From CAYORM01 sp964406375 (lineage in GTDB: Bacteria; Pseudomonadota; Alphaproteobacteria; DSM-16000; Inquilinaceae), in contig CAYORM010000015.1 in assembly GCA_964406375.1 (NCBI GenBank), positions 1 to 57,729 of the forward strand: a DNA stretch of 57,729 nt, written 5' to 3'. The stretch's first letter is position 1. Every line of letters begins with the position of its first letter. The position numbers and the translations under genes are program-made. Shown in pieces: positions 52,101 to 57,729 of this stretch. The notes beneath the pieces are model-generated. The model ran no database searches and was not told where the DNA came from. It worked only from the letters and a program-made list of their open reading frames with translations.

Positions 52101-54070
52101 CGGTCCGCCGGCATTTCCGCGAGCTCGGCCGCGACGTCCAGGCCGAGCCCTTCACCTGCGTCGGCGTCGGCGACATGTCCGGCGACGTCTTCGGCAACGG
52201 GATGCTGATGTCACGGCAGACCCGGCTCGTCGCCGCCTTCAACCATCTGCACATCTTTATCGATCCCGACCCCGATCCCGATATCTCCTATCGCGAGCGC
52301 CGCCGGCTGTTCGAGCTGGGGCGCGGGTCCTGGGACGCCTATGATCCCGCACTCCTGTCGCCGGGCGGCGCGGTGTTCGACCGGCGCGCCAAATCACTCG
52401 GGATCGGCCCCGAGATCCGCGCGCTGCTCGGCTTCGACAAGGCCACCGCGACCCCCGCCGAGCTGATCCGGGCGATCCTGACCGCCCCGGTCGATCTTTT
52501 GTGGTTCGGCGGCATCGGCACCTTCGTCAAGGCGCGCGAGGAGAGCCATGCCGATGTCGGCGACAAGGCCAATGACGCGCTCCGGGTCGATGCCGAGGCG
52601 CTGCGCGCGCGCGTGATCGGCGAAGGCGCCAACCTCGCAATGACCCAGCGGGCGCGGGTCGCGTTCGCGCGGGCGGGGGGGCGGCTCAACACCGATTTCA
52701 TCGACAACTCGGCCGGGGTCGACTGCTCCGATCACGAGGTCAACATCAAGATCCTGCTCGACGGCGTCGTCCGCGCCGGCGACATGACCCGCGAGGCGCG
52801 TGACGCGCTGCTCGTCGAGATGACCGACGAGGTCGCCGCCCTGGTGCTGGAGGACAATGAGGGCCAGACCCAGGCCCTGACACTCGCGGCCGCCGAGGCG
52901 CCGACGGTACTCGACCGGCAGGCCCGGCTGATCCGCGGGCTGGAGCGCGCCGGCATCATCGACCGGACGCTCGACGCGCTGCCGGATGACGAGGCGATCG
53001 CGCGCCGTGCCGCCGCGCGGGAGGGGCTGACCCGGCCGGAGCAGGCAGTGCTGCTGTCGCATGTGAAGCTCGCCCTGACGGCACGGCTGGTCGAATCGGA
53101 CCTGCCGGACGATCCGGGGCTGCGGCCGGTTCTCGACCGCTATTTCCCGAGCGCGATCCGCGACCGTCTGCCGGAGGCGATCGGCGCGCATCCGCTGCGC
53201 CGCGAGATCGTCGCGATGCGCCTCGCCTCCGAGATCGTCGACCGGATGGGCACCGTCTTCGTCGCCGAGCGGGCGGAGCGGACCGGCCACAGCCCGGCCG
53301 ATGTGCTGCGCGCCTTCGCGGTCGCGCGCGGTGCCTTCGGCCTGCCGGCGCTGTGGGAGGCGATCGAGACGCTCGATACGCCGCAGACGATCGGAGTCGA
53401 GACGGCGATGCTGCTTGCCGCACGTCGGCTGGCCGAGCGCGCGGTTGGCTGGCTGCTGCGCAGCGGTGCCGCGACGGGGCGCGACGTCGCCGCGACCGTG
53501 GCGCGTCTTGCCCCGGGGCTGGCGGCGATCGAGGAGGGGCTTGACGCCGCGCTCTACCCGGAGGCCCGGGCGACCGTCGCCGAGCGCGCACAGCGCTGGG
53601 TCGAGGCCGGCGCACCGCCGGCCCTGGCGGAGCGGGTGGCGCGGCTCAATCTCTGGGCCGCCGGCCTCGACATCCTGCACATCGCCGAGGGGACGGGCGT
53701 GCCCGCGGTGCCGGACACCGCCGCGCTCTATTTCGAGACCGGGCGCCGCTTCGGCTTCGCCGCGTTGCGGGACGCGGCACAGGCGATCGCCCCCACCGGC
53801 GCCTGGACCGCCGAGGCGATCGAGGCGGCGATGGAGGACCTCGCCGCGCTGCAGGCCGAAACCGCCCGGCGCATCCTGCTCGATACCCGCGACCTCGCCG
53901 CGCAGGAGGCCCGCGACCCGGTCTCCCGTGTCGAGAGCTGGGCCGCCTCGCGGCCGGCGACCGTCGCGCGGATCGACCGGCTGCTGACCGAGGCGCGCGC
54001 CGCGGCGAGTCCGGACCTTGCGATGCTGACCGTCGCGCTGCGGGCGCTGCGGGGGCTGGCGACCGGCTGA
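49166..54070 (+). CDS. gdhB: NAD-specific glutamate dehydrogenase, large (GDH180-type)
   Basis: A 1634-residue enzyme that deaminates glutamate to 2-oxoglutarate with NAD+. The length fits the large L-GDH class. An N-terminal regulatory half (beginning after MTTSRADRRKQ, with DDMPFLVDSVMAAL) leads to the catalytic part with GGPVARGGIRWSDRREDFRTE in outline, NAVIVPVGAKGGFVVKRPP, YDHKGMGITARGAW and a dinucleotide-binding region containing LLWFGGIGTFVKA and NTDFIDNSAGVDCSDHEVNIK in outline. GGGAGAGG lies before the ATG. The symbol follows usage for this class in Pseudomonas. Confidence 0.95.
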   Translation: MTTSRADRRKQDLLDRTEALAQERLTPPESGRLIRFSRLLHGGVAPSDLEAANAACRCAAALGLLRFGDRRRAGEALIRVFVPTEADHGWDSRHAVIEMVNDDMPFLVDSVMAALQARGLAVHLIAHPILAVRRDPDGVLLSVDAAGEDDPGDARRESWVQLEIDRLADPGARAALEAALAAVLADVRAAVEDWQAMRGRLAEARAALAANGPQAGAPEASADETGEAAAFLDWLDEEGFVFLGCRRYARTDTNALTILPGTGLGILRREEVSVFEGARNGALLDETGRQRLIGPQPVSVTKAARRSTVHRNAHLDVVGIKRFSADGTVEGEDLFVGLFTSAAYARTPREIPWLRRKVGRVVERSGLTPGSHDAKALIHILDIYPRDDLFDIDEATLLEIATGILGLQERPRTALFARRDAYGRFVSCLVFVPSDRHSTELRRRIGEILEAGFGGRIIAFSTRIADTTQARIHFVLRTDPAVPAPETVEAIEARIVAASRGWPDLLADALVERFGDIRGQALARRYRDAFPAGYREATDPATAVLDVAEIERVIEEGGIGQALRRGPDAPEGGFRFELYHPGTPVPLSDVLPVLEHLGLRVISEVPTRVEPQGTGPVWIDDFAVELQPAIRRPAGELDIEAIRPLFQEAFLRVWTGAVEDDRLNGLVLAAGLSWRQVQVLRAYTRFLRQARFAYAQETVESALLAHPRIAASIVHLFEARFDPDRTGDRDAAQAAVRGAIETALEAVANLDEDRILRRFVTLVEATLRTNAWQTDASGAPKPWLSLKFNSGAIDELPQPRPWREIFVHSVRMEGVHLRGGPVARGGIRWSDRREDFRTEILGLMKAQTVKNAVIVPVGAKGGFVVKRPPAEGGREALAAEGRACYRMLICGMLDLTDTVERAADGSRTGVRSPPRVVRHDGDDPYLVVAADKGTASFSDFANSIAAEYGFWLGDAFASGGSAGYDHKGMGITARGAWVSVRRHFRELGRDVQAEPFTCVGVGDMSGDVFGNGMLMSRQTRLVAAFNHLHIFIDPDPDPDISYRERRRLFELGRGSWDAYDPALLSPGGAVFDRRAKSLGIGPEIRALLGFDKATATPAELIRAILTAPVDLLWFGGIGTFVKAREESHADVGDKANDALRVDAEALRARVIGEGANLAMTQRARVAFARAGGRLNTDFIDNSAGVDCSDHEVNIKILLDGVVRAGDMTREARDALLVEMTDEVAALVLEDNEGQTQALTLAAAEAPTVLDRQARLIRGLERAGIIDRTLDALPDDEAIARRAAAREGLTRPEQAVLLSHVKLALTARLVESDLPDDPGLRPVLDRYFPSAIRDRLPEAIGAHPLRREIVAMRLASEIVDRMGTVFVAERAERTGHSPADVLRAFAVARGAFGLPALWEAIETLDTPQTIGVETAMLLAARRLAERAVGWLLRSGAATGRDVAATVARLAPGLAAIEEGLDAALYPEARATVAERAQRWVEAGAPPALAERVARLNLWAAGLDILHIAEGTGVPAVPDTAALYFETGRRFGFAALRDAAQAIAPTGAWTAEAIEAAMEDLAALQAETARRILLDTRDLAAQEARDPVSRVESWAASRPATVARIDRLLTEARAAASPDLAMLTVALRALRGLATG

Positions 54071-54101
54071 CGTCGGCCCGCGGCCGCGCGCCGGTCAGCC
54101 G
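54064..54101. terminator. Nested hairpin over two convergent stop codons
   Basis: CGGCTGAC (54064-54071) and GTCAGCCG (54094-54101) form an 8-bp stem that contains the stop codons of the glutamate dehydrogenase and DUF971 genes in opposite arms. An inner CGGC (54074-54077) and GCCG (54090-54093) can extend it. No T-tract. Confidence 0.45.
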
Positions 54102-54451
54102 CGTGCGAGCGCCGCGCGATAGGCGCGCATCAGCGCCTCGCCCTCGCGCGCCAGCCGGTGGAGATAGGGCCAGGAAAAAAGGCCGGTGTCGTGCCCGTCA
54201 CTGAAGACGAGGCGCACGGCGTAATGCCCGACCGGCTCGACCGCCCGGATCGTGACCTCGGCCTTGCCGCGGACGAGCTGCTTTTGTCCCGGCCCGTGTC
54301 CCTGCACCTCGGCGGAGGGGCTCTCGACGCGCAGTAGCTCGGCGGAGAGCGACGCCCGCGTCCCGTCGTCGAAACTGATCTCGAGGGCCCGCCGGTCGGC
54401 CTTGAGCCGGATCTCGACGGGCCGCGGCGAGGCATCAGCGGATGGCGGCAT
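54095..54451 (-). CDS. DUF971 domain protein
   Basis: A 118-residue protein with the DUF971 pattern (also found at the N-terminus of gamma-butyrobetaine hydroxylases): IRLKADRRALEISFDDG, LSAELLRVESPSAEVQGHG, and the C-terminal VRLVFSDGHDTGLFSWPYLHRL in outline. Members are linked to iron-sulfur or P-loop carrier proteins, but the function is not firmly known. It is the last gene of a leftward group with Trm112, a Lon-domain protein and a thioredoxin-like protein. Confidence 0.9.
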   Translation of the reverse strand: MPPSADASPRPVEIRLKADRRALEISFDDGTRASLSAELLRVESPSAEVQGHGPGQKQLVRGKAEVTIRAVEPVGHYAVRLVFSDGHDTGLFSWPYLHRLAREGEALMRAYRAALARG

Positions 54452-54474
54452 CGCGCTGCCGACCTGCCTCGGCG

Positions 54475-54738
54475 TCAGCGCTCGGTGACGGGGCGCGGGG
54501 CCGGGCGCGCCTCGCCCTCGCCAAGCGGCCGCGCCTCGTCGGGCAGCATGATCGGGATGCCATCACGGATCGGGAAGGCGAGACCGGCCTTGTCGGAGAT
54601 CAGCTCCTGCGCCTGGGCATCGTAACGCAGCACCGTCTTGGTCAGCGGACAGACCAGGATTTCCAGCAGCCGCGGATCGACGGCGGCGGGCGCCGGCCTG
54701 GCCTGGCGTGGCTCCTGATCCTGCATCGGGTCGGTCAT
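54475..54738 (-). CDS. Trm112-family protein
   Basis: An 87-residue protein with LLEILVCPLTKTVLRYD, a degenerate zinc-ribbon start, and the conserved LAFPIRDGIPIMLPDEARPL. Trm112/YcaR proteins act as small partners of methyltransferases in eukaryotes and archaea; the role in bacteria is less clear. The ATG at 54738 has AGGGAGAG upstream. It lies 34 bases after the Lon-domain gene. Confidence 0.9.
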   Translation of the reverse strand: MTDPMQDQEPRQARPAPAAVDPRLLEILVCPLTKTVLRYDAQAQELISDKAGLAFPIRDGIPIMLPDEARPLGEGEARPAPRPVTER

Positions 54739-54772
54739 CCTGCTCTCCCTGGTTCCGGCCACCTGCCGCTTG

Positions 54773-55444
54773 TCAGTGCCGGACCGTGCCGCCCTGCGCG
54801 GCATGGGCGGCCAGTTCCAGTACCGACAGCATGAGATCGGCGCGCCGGCCGAGATCGGGCGCTTCGAGAAGCGCCTGCTTCTCGCCCGGCTCGAAGGGGC
54901 AGATCATGGCGAGCGAGGTCACCAGCCGCTCGTCCGGTGTCTCCTCGATCGCCTGCCAATTGGCCGAGAGGCCGGTCGCGCGGAAATAGGCCGAGAGCGC
55001 GGCGAGCAGCCGTTCCCGGTCGACCCCGCCCTCCGGCGCGTCCTCCCGCATGTCGCCGGCATAGCCGGTCCAGGTGACGGCGCAGCGCCGGTAACCGCGG
55101 CGCATCGGGCGTTCGCCTTCGACCCGGAACCGGCACAGCCCGGTCAGCGTGATCAGGTAGCGCCCGTCATCGGTCTCGTCGAAGCTGGTGATCCGCCCGG
55201 CGCAGCCGACCTCGTAGAGCGCCGGCTGACCCCCTTCCTCCTCCTCGTCCTCGTCCCGGGGCTGGATCATGCCGATGATCCGGTCGCCGGCGAGTGCATC
55301 ATCGACCATCGCGAGGTAGCGCGGCTCAAAGATGTTGAGCGGCAGCCGGCCCCGCGGCAGCAGCAGGACGCCGGTCAGCGGGAAGACCGGGAGGGTTTCC
55401 GGCAGATCGGCAAAGCGCGGGAAGAAGGAGGGGCGGCTCACCAC
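54773..55444 (-). CDS. Lon-substrate-binding-domain protein
   Basis: A 223-residue protein consisting only of the N-terminal substrate-binding domain of Lon protease, with PVFPLTGVLLLPRGRLPLNIFEPRY in outline, GCAGRITSFDETDDGRYLITLTGLCRFRV in outline, and no ATPase or protease domain. Such stand-alone proteins are common next to thioredoxin-like genes in alphaproteobacteria. The start is one of two consecutive GTG codons at 55444 and 55441. Confidence 0.9.
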   Translation of the reverse strand: MVSRPSFFPRFADLPETLPVFPLTGVLLLPRGRLPLNIFEPRYLAMVDDALAGDRIIGMIQPRDEDEEEEGGQPALYEVGCAGRITSFDETDDGRYLITLTGLCRFRVEGERPMRRGYRRCAVTWTGYAGDMREDAPEGGVDRERLLAALSAYFRATGLSANWQAIEETPDERLVTSLAMICPFEPGEKQALLEAPDLGRRADLMLSVLELAAHAAQGGTVRH

Positions 55445-55469
55445 GGCCTCGCTGGCGCCCGCGGCGCCG

Positions 55470-56396
55470 TCAGGAGAACAGGAGCGACGACAGGCGCCGC
55501 CGGCCCTTCAGCGTCAGCGGGTCGGTCGGCCCCATCGCCTCGAACAGCTTCAGGATCTGCTTGCGCGCCGCCTGCTCGTTCCACTCGCGATCACGCCGGA
55601 AGCTCTCGAACAGCTCGTCCAGCGCCGCCTCGCGCTGCCCGGCGCCGAACAGCGCCGTCGCGAGTTCGAGACGCGCCTCGTGATCATCGGGGTTCGTATC
55701 GATGCGCGCCCGCAGCGCCGGCACCGCCGCCATCGCACCGGCCGAGGCCTCGGCCAGCTCGATCGCGGTGCGCGCCGCGGCGATGTCGGCATGGGCCGCC
55801 AGCTCCGGGCTCAGCGAATCGAGGAACTGGCGGGCCTGCGCCGTCTGGCCGAGGCCGAGAAGGCAGCGCAGCAGCCCCGCCGTCGCGGCCGGATGGTCGG
55901 GCTCGTGCTCGAGGAGATGCTGGTAGAGGCCGCCGGCCTGCTGGAAATCACCGCGCTCGAGCGCCGCCTTCGCCTCGGTGAGGAGCTGCTCGGCATGGCC
56001 GTCATCGCCGCCGGCGAGATGGACGAGCTTGTCGACGAAGGCCTTCACCTGGCTCTCGGGCAGTGCGCCCATGAAGCCGTCGACCGGACGGCCCTGGAAG
56101 AAGGCGTAGACCGTCGGCACGGACTGGATGCGGAGCTGTGCGGCGAGCGCCTGATTCTGGTCGATGTCGATCTTGACCAGCCGCACCTTGCCCTTGGCGC
56201 CCTGCACCACGCGCTCGATGATCGGTCCCAGCGTCTTGCACGGACCACACCAGGTCGCCCAGAAATCGACGATGACCGGCACCTCCATGGAGGCGTCGAT
56301 GACGTCGCTGCGGAACGTCGCGGTCGAGCCGTCCTTGATAACGGCCCCGCCGCCGGTCGCGGCACCCATCGGGGAATTGCTCAGGCTGTCCATCAT
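55470..56396 (-). CDS. Thioredoxin-TPR protein, YbbN/CnoX-like co-chaperone
   Basis: A 308-residue protein with an N-terminal thioredoxin domain (VPVIVDFWATWCGPCKTLGP in outline, active site WCGPC, SVPTVYAFFQGRPVDGF) and a C-terminal tetratricopeptide-like part. E. coli YbbN/CnoX guards folding proteins from oxidation and hands them to GroEL; YbbN itself lacks a complete CxxC, whereas this protein keeps it. Starts with ATGATG. Confidence 0.9.
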   Translation of the reverse strand: MMDSLSNSPMGAATGGGAVIKDGSTATFRSDVIDASMEVPVIVDFWATWCGPCKTLGPIIERVVQGAKGKVRLVKIDIDQNQALAAQLRIQSVPTVYAFFQGRPVDGFMGALPESQVKAFVDKLVHLAGGDDGHAEQLLTEAKAALERGDFQQAGGLYQHLLEHEPDHPAATAGLLRCLLGLGQTAQARQFLDSLSPELAAHADIAAARTAIELAEASAGAMAAVPALRARIDTNPDDHEARLELATALFGAGQREAALDELFESFRRDREWNEQAARKQILKLFEAMGPTDPLTLKGRRRLSSLLFS

Positions 56397-56521
56397 ATCC
56401 GTCCGGTCGAGAAATCAAGTGGGCCGCGATCGAGCGGCGGCAAGCCCACCGCGACCATGCCGGGGCCCCACCCCCACCGGGCGGGTGCCGGACGGGCGGG
56501 ACGCGCCTTGCGGCCGGGCGG

Positions 56522-57196
56522 TCACGGCGTGGCGGGCGCTGCCGGATCCAGGTCGATGATGTGGGCCTCGTGGCCGCAATGCGCAACGAATTTCAGGAAG
56601 TCCGCCGGGCTGATCGCGCAGGTCATCGTATTGATCAGCGGATGGAAGTTGAGCGGCGACTTCCGCATCATCGCGGCGTCGATGACGAAGGTGACGCGCC
56701 GCGCCTCGCGGTCGTTGACCAGCGCGAAGGGGGTGACCGAGCCCGGCCTCACGCCGAGCGTCTCCCACAGCCGCTCGGGCGAGCCGAAGGAGAGCCGCCC
56801 GGCACCGAGCAGCGCCCCCAGCGCCTTGATGTCGATCCGCCGCTCCTCCTCGCAGGTGACCAGCCAGCTCTCGCCCTTCTTGTTGCGCAGGAAGAGGTTC
56901 TTCGAATGCGCCCCGGGCAGGAGGTCGACCAGGAACTGCGACTCCTCGACGGTGAAGACCGGCCGGTGGCGATGCGTCTCGACCGTGATGCCGAGTTCCT
57001 CGAACAGGGCGAGGAGCTGAGCCGGCGTCGTCGGCAGATCGCGCCCCTCGGGATCGGGCGCTGCACCCTCCTCTTTCGCATCGGCTGCGGAGGCAGGGGA
57101 CGGGGCACCCTCCGGCGCGGTCGGGGCGGCAGACGTCGCGGCCATGTCGCCGGCGGTGGTGGTGGTGGTATCGGCGGTGTCGGTGTCGGCAGTCAT
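56522..57196 (-). CDS. YbaK/ProX-type prolyl-tRNA deacylase
   Basis: A 224-residue protein. The first 50 residues are a Thr/Ala/acidic low-complexity extension; the YbaK fold follows with LFEELGITVETHRHRPVFTVEES in outline, GAHSKNLFLRNKKG (catalytic Lys), LGALLGAGRLSFGSPERLWE and GSVTPFALVND. This is the ProXp-ala/PrdX subgroup that removes alanine mischarged on tRNA-Pro. The downstream coupling to the thioredoxin-TPR gene is loose, with a 125-bp gap. Confidence 0.9.
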   Translation of the reverse strand: MTADTDTADTTTTTAGDMAATSAAPTAPEGAPSPASAADAKEEGAAPDPEGRDLPTTPAQLLALFEELGITVETHRHRPVFTVEESQFLVDLLPGAHSKNLFLRNKKGESWLVTCEEERRIDIKALGALLGAGRLSFGSPERLWETLGVRPGSVTPFALVNDREARRVTFVIDAAMMRKSPLNFHPLINTMTCAISPADFLKFVAHCGHEAHIIDLDPAAPATP

Positions 57197-57262
57197 GGCG
57201 GCCTCTTACCAGCCCGCGGCAGAGGCTCCAAGCGCCCCCGCGCGCGGCCCGCAAGAAAGCGC

Positions 57263-57290
57263 TTGCGCGGCCGAAGCCGATCGTTATAGT
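57263..57290 (+). promoter_or_regulatory. Promoter of tRNA-Gly
   Basis: TTGCGC (57263-57268) and TATAGT (57285-57290) are separated by 16 bases and lie about 50 bp before the tRNA. This is the best sigma-70-like -10 in the gap between the deacylase gene and the tRNA. Confidence 0.5.
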
Positions 57291-57342
57291 CCGCCGCCGC
57301 GACCCACCGCGGGCCCTCGGCCCCCGCACCGGTCGTCGCCGA

Positions 57343-57417
57343 GCGGGCGTAGCTCAGGGGTAGAGCACAACCTTGCCAAGGTTGGGGTCGTGGGTTCGAA
57401 TCCCATCGCCCGCTCCA
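57343..57417 (+). tRNA. tRNA-Gly (anticodon GCC)
   Basis: The 75-base sequence folds as a cloverleaf: acceptor stem GCGGGCG/CGCCCGC, D arm around TAGCTCAGGGGTAGAGC, anticodon stem CAACC/GGTTG with loop TTGCCAA (anticodon GCC), T arm with GGTTCGAATCC, and an encoded CCA end. The discriminator base is T. Confidence 0.97.
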
Positions 57418-57478
57418 TTTCTCCCGAACTTCCTGGTCCTGGACACCGTAGAGCGGCAAGGCGTGCCGTTCGCGCCTG

Positions 57479-57729
57479 CCTCCCTATATCTGCCGGTGGC
57501 TGGCCGTGCATGAAGGTGATCACCGGCGCCCTCGGCCGGTTGAGCGGCCAGAGCTTCGTCAGGTCGAAGGGGACTGAAGCGACAGTTTTCGGCTCGGCAC
57601 GGGCCATGATCCGGACGAAGAGCGTCGAGTTCGGATGCTCGCCGCGCGCGACCGCGTCGAAGGGGGCGCGGCGATGGTGGTCGGTATCGCGGCAGGCAGG
57701 GCGGCGGGGCCGTTCGTCCCCGCCGCTCC
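57479..57729 (-). pseudogene. Catalase-like gene fragment, partial
   Basis: Reading leftward from the window edge, the frame encodes FDAVARGEHPNSTLFVRIM, then PFDLTKLWPL. In heme catalases a similar block (a short helix ending in a T-L-x-x-Q-I/V-M strand, then FDLTK-V/I/L-WP) precedes the conserved LNRNP. Here similarity stops soon after LWPLNRP and the frame runs on into the antisense strand of tRNA-Gly without the rest of a catalase. It thus looks like a broken remnant ending near the tRNA. The 5' part is outside the window, so its extent is unknown. Confidence 0.5.

Noticed and set aside
49586..52114. 842-codon open frame on the minus strand
   Set aside because: It is a shadow of the glutamate dehydrogenase gene, with no recognisable domain.
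57193..57607. Two leftward open frames covering the tRNA, with MGFEPTTPTLARLCSTPELRP and WDSNPRPQPWQGCALPLSYA
   Set aside because: These strings are the antisense translation of a tRNA gene and are well-known annotation artefacts. Only the part beyond the tRNA (catalase-like) was kept.
1..57729. Search by eye for CRISPR arrays, insertion sequences, phage genes and defence systems
   Set aside because: No repeat-spacer pattern, transposase, integrase or recognised defence gene was found.

Overview
The window is 57.7 kb of very GC-rich chromosomal DNA, densely coded with short intergenic gaps and many 4-bp start/stop overlaps (ATGA, GTGA, TTGA). The gene set (1634-residue NAD-glutamate dehydrogenase, NAD(P)H-ferredoxin reductase of the thioredoxin-reductase-like type, EtfBA, XdhABC, urate hydroxylase PuuD, BMP-type nucleoside ABC transporter, TRAP transporter) suggests a free-living heterotrophic alphaproteobacterium, perhaps Rhodospirillales-like. 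This is an inference from gene content; species cannot be assigned. No insertion sequence, phage gene or CRISPR array was seen.

Region 1 (1-7.8 kb): a truncated lipoprotein, ferredoxin-NADP reductase, an OmpA-like lipoprotein, ApaG, GTP cyclohydrolase I, the membrane urate hydroxylase PuuD, and a coupled pair of a PaiB-like flavin-binding protein and a trimethylamine dehydrogenase-family enzyme with a changed substrate pocket.

Region 2 (7.8-22 kb): a purine catabolic island built from two divergent operons. Leftward run uraH-xdhA-xdhB-xdhC-nucleoside ABC transporter (ATPase, two permeases, BMP binding protein) and a cysteine desulfurase; rightward run puuE-uraD-alc-allA. With PuuD these take imported purines through xanthine, urate, 5-hydroxyisourate, OHCU, allantoin, allantoate and ureidoglycolate to glyoxylate and urea. 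A perfect 16-bp palindrome lies between the two operons.

Region 3 (22-31 kb): PAP2 phosphatase, AEC transporter, a SHOCT-like small protein, a DAO-family flavoprotein, a small lipoprotein, EtfBA, a DUF983 protein, a LOG-family protein, a SapC-family protein and an orphan PhnM.

Region 4 (31-46 kb): two carbohydrate modules. The first is a TRAP transporter with an enolase-superfamily dehydratase and an SDR, divergent from an IclR regulator. The second is a purine nucleoside phosphorylase and PfkB kinase divergent from a ROK repressor, followed by a ribose-type ABC transporter, a 6-phosphofructokinase homologue, a ROK sugar kinase and a LacD-type aldolase. The ABC ATPase gene of this second module carries an apparent deletion with frameshift that removes the Walker B strand.

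Region 5 (46-57.7 kb): Yip1-like membrane protein, 23S/tRNA uracil methyltransferase, LysR regulator divergent from NAD-glutamate dehydrogenase, a leftward group of conserved genes (prolyl-tRNA deacylase, thioredoxin-TPR protein, Lon-substrate-domain protein, Trm112, DUF971), tRNA-Gly(GCC), and a catalase-like gene fragment next to the 3' end of the tRNA.
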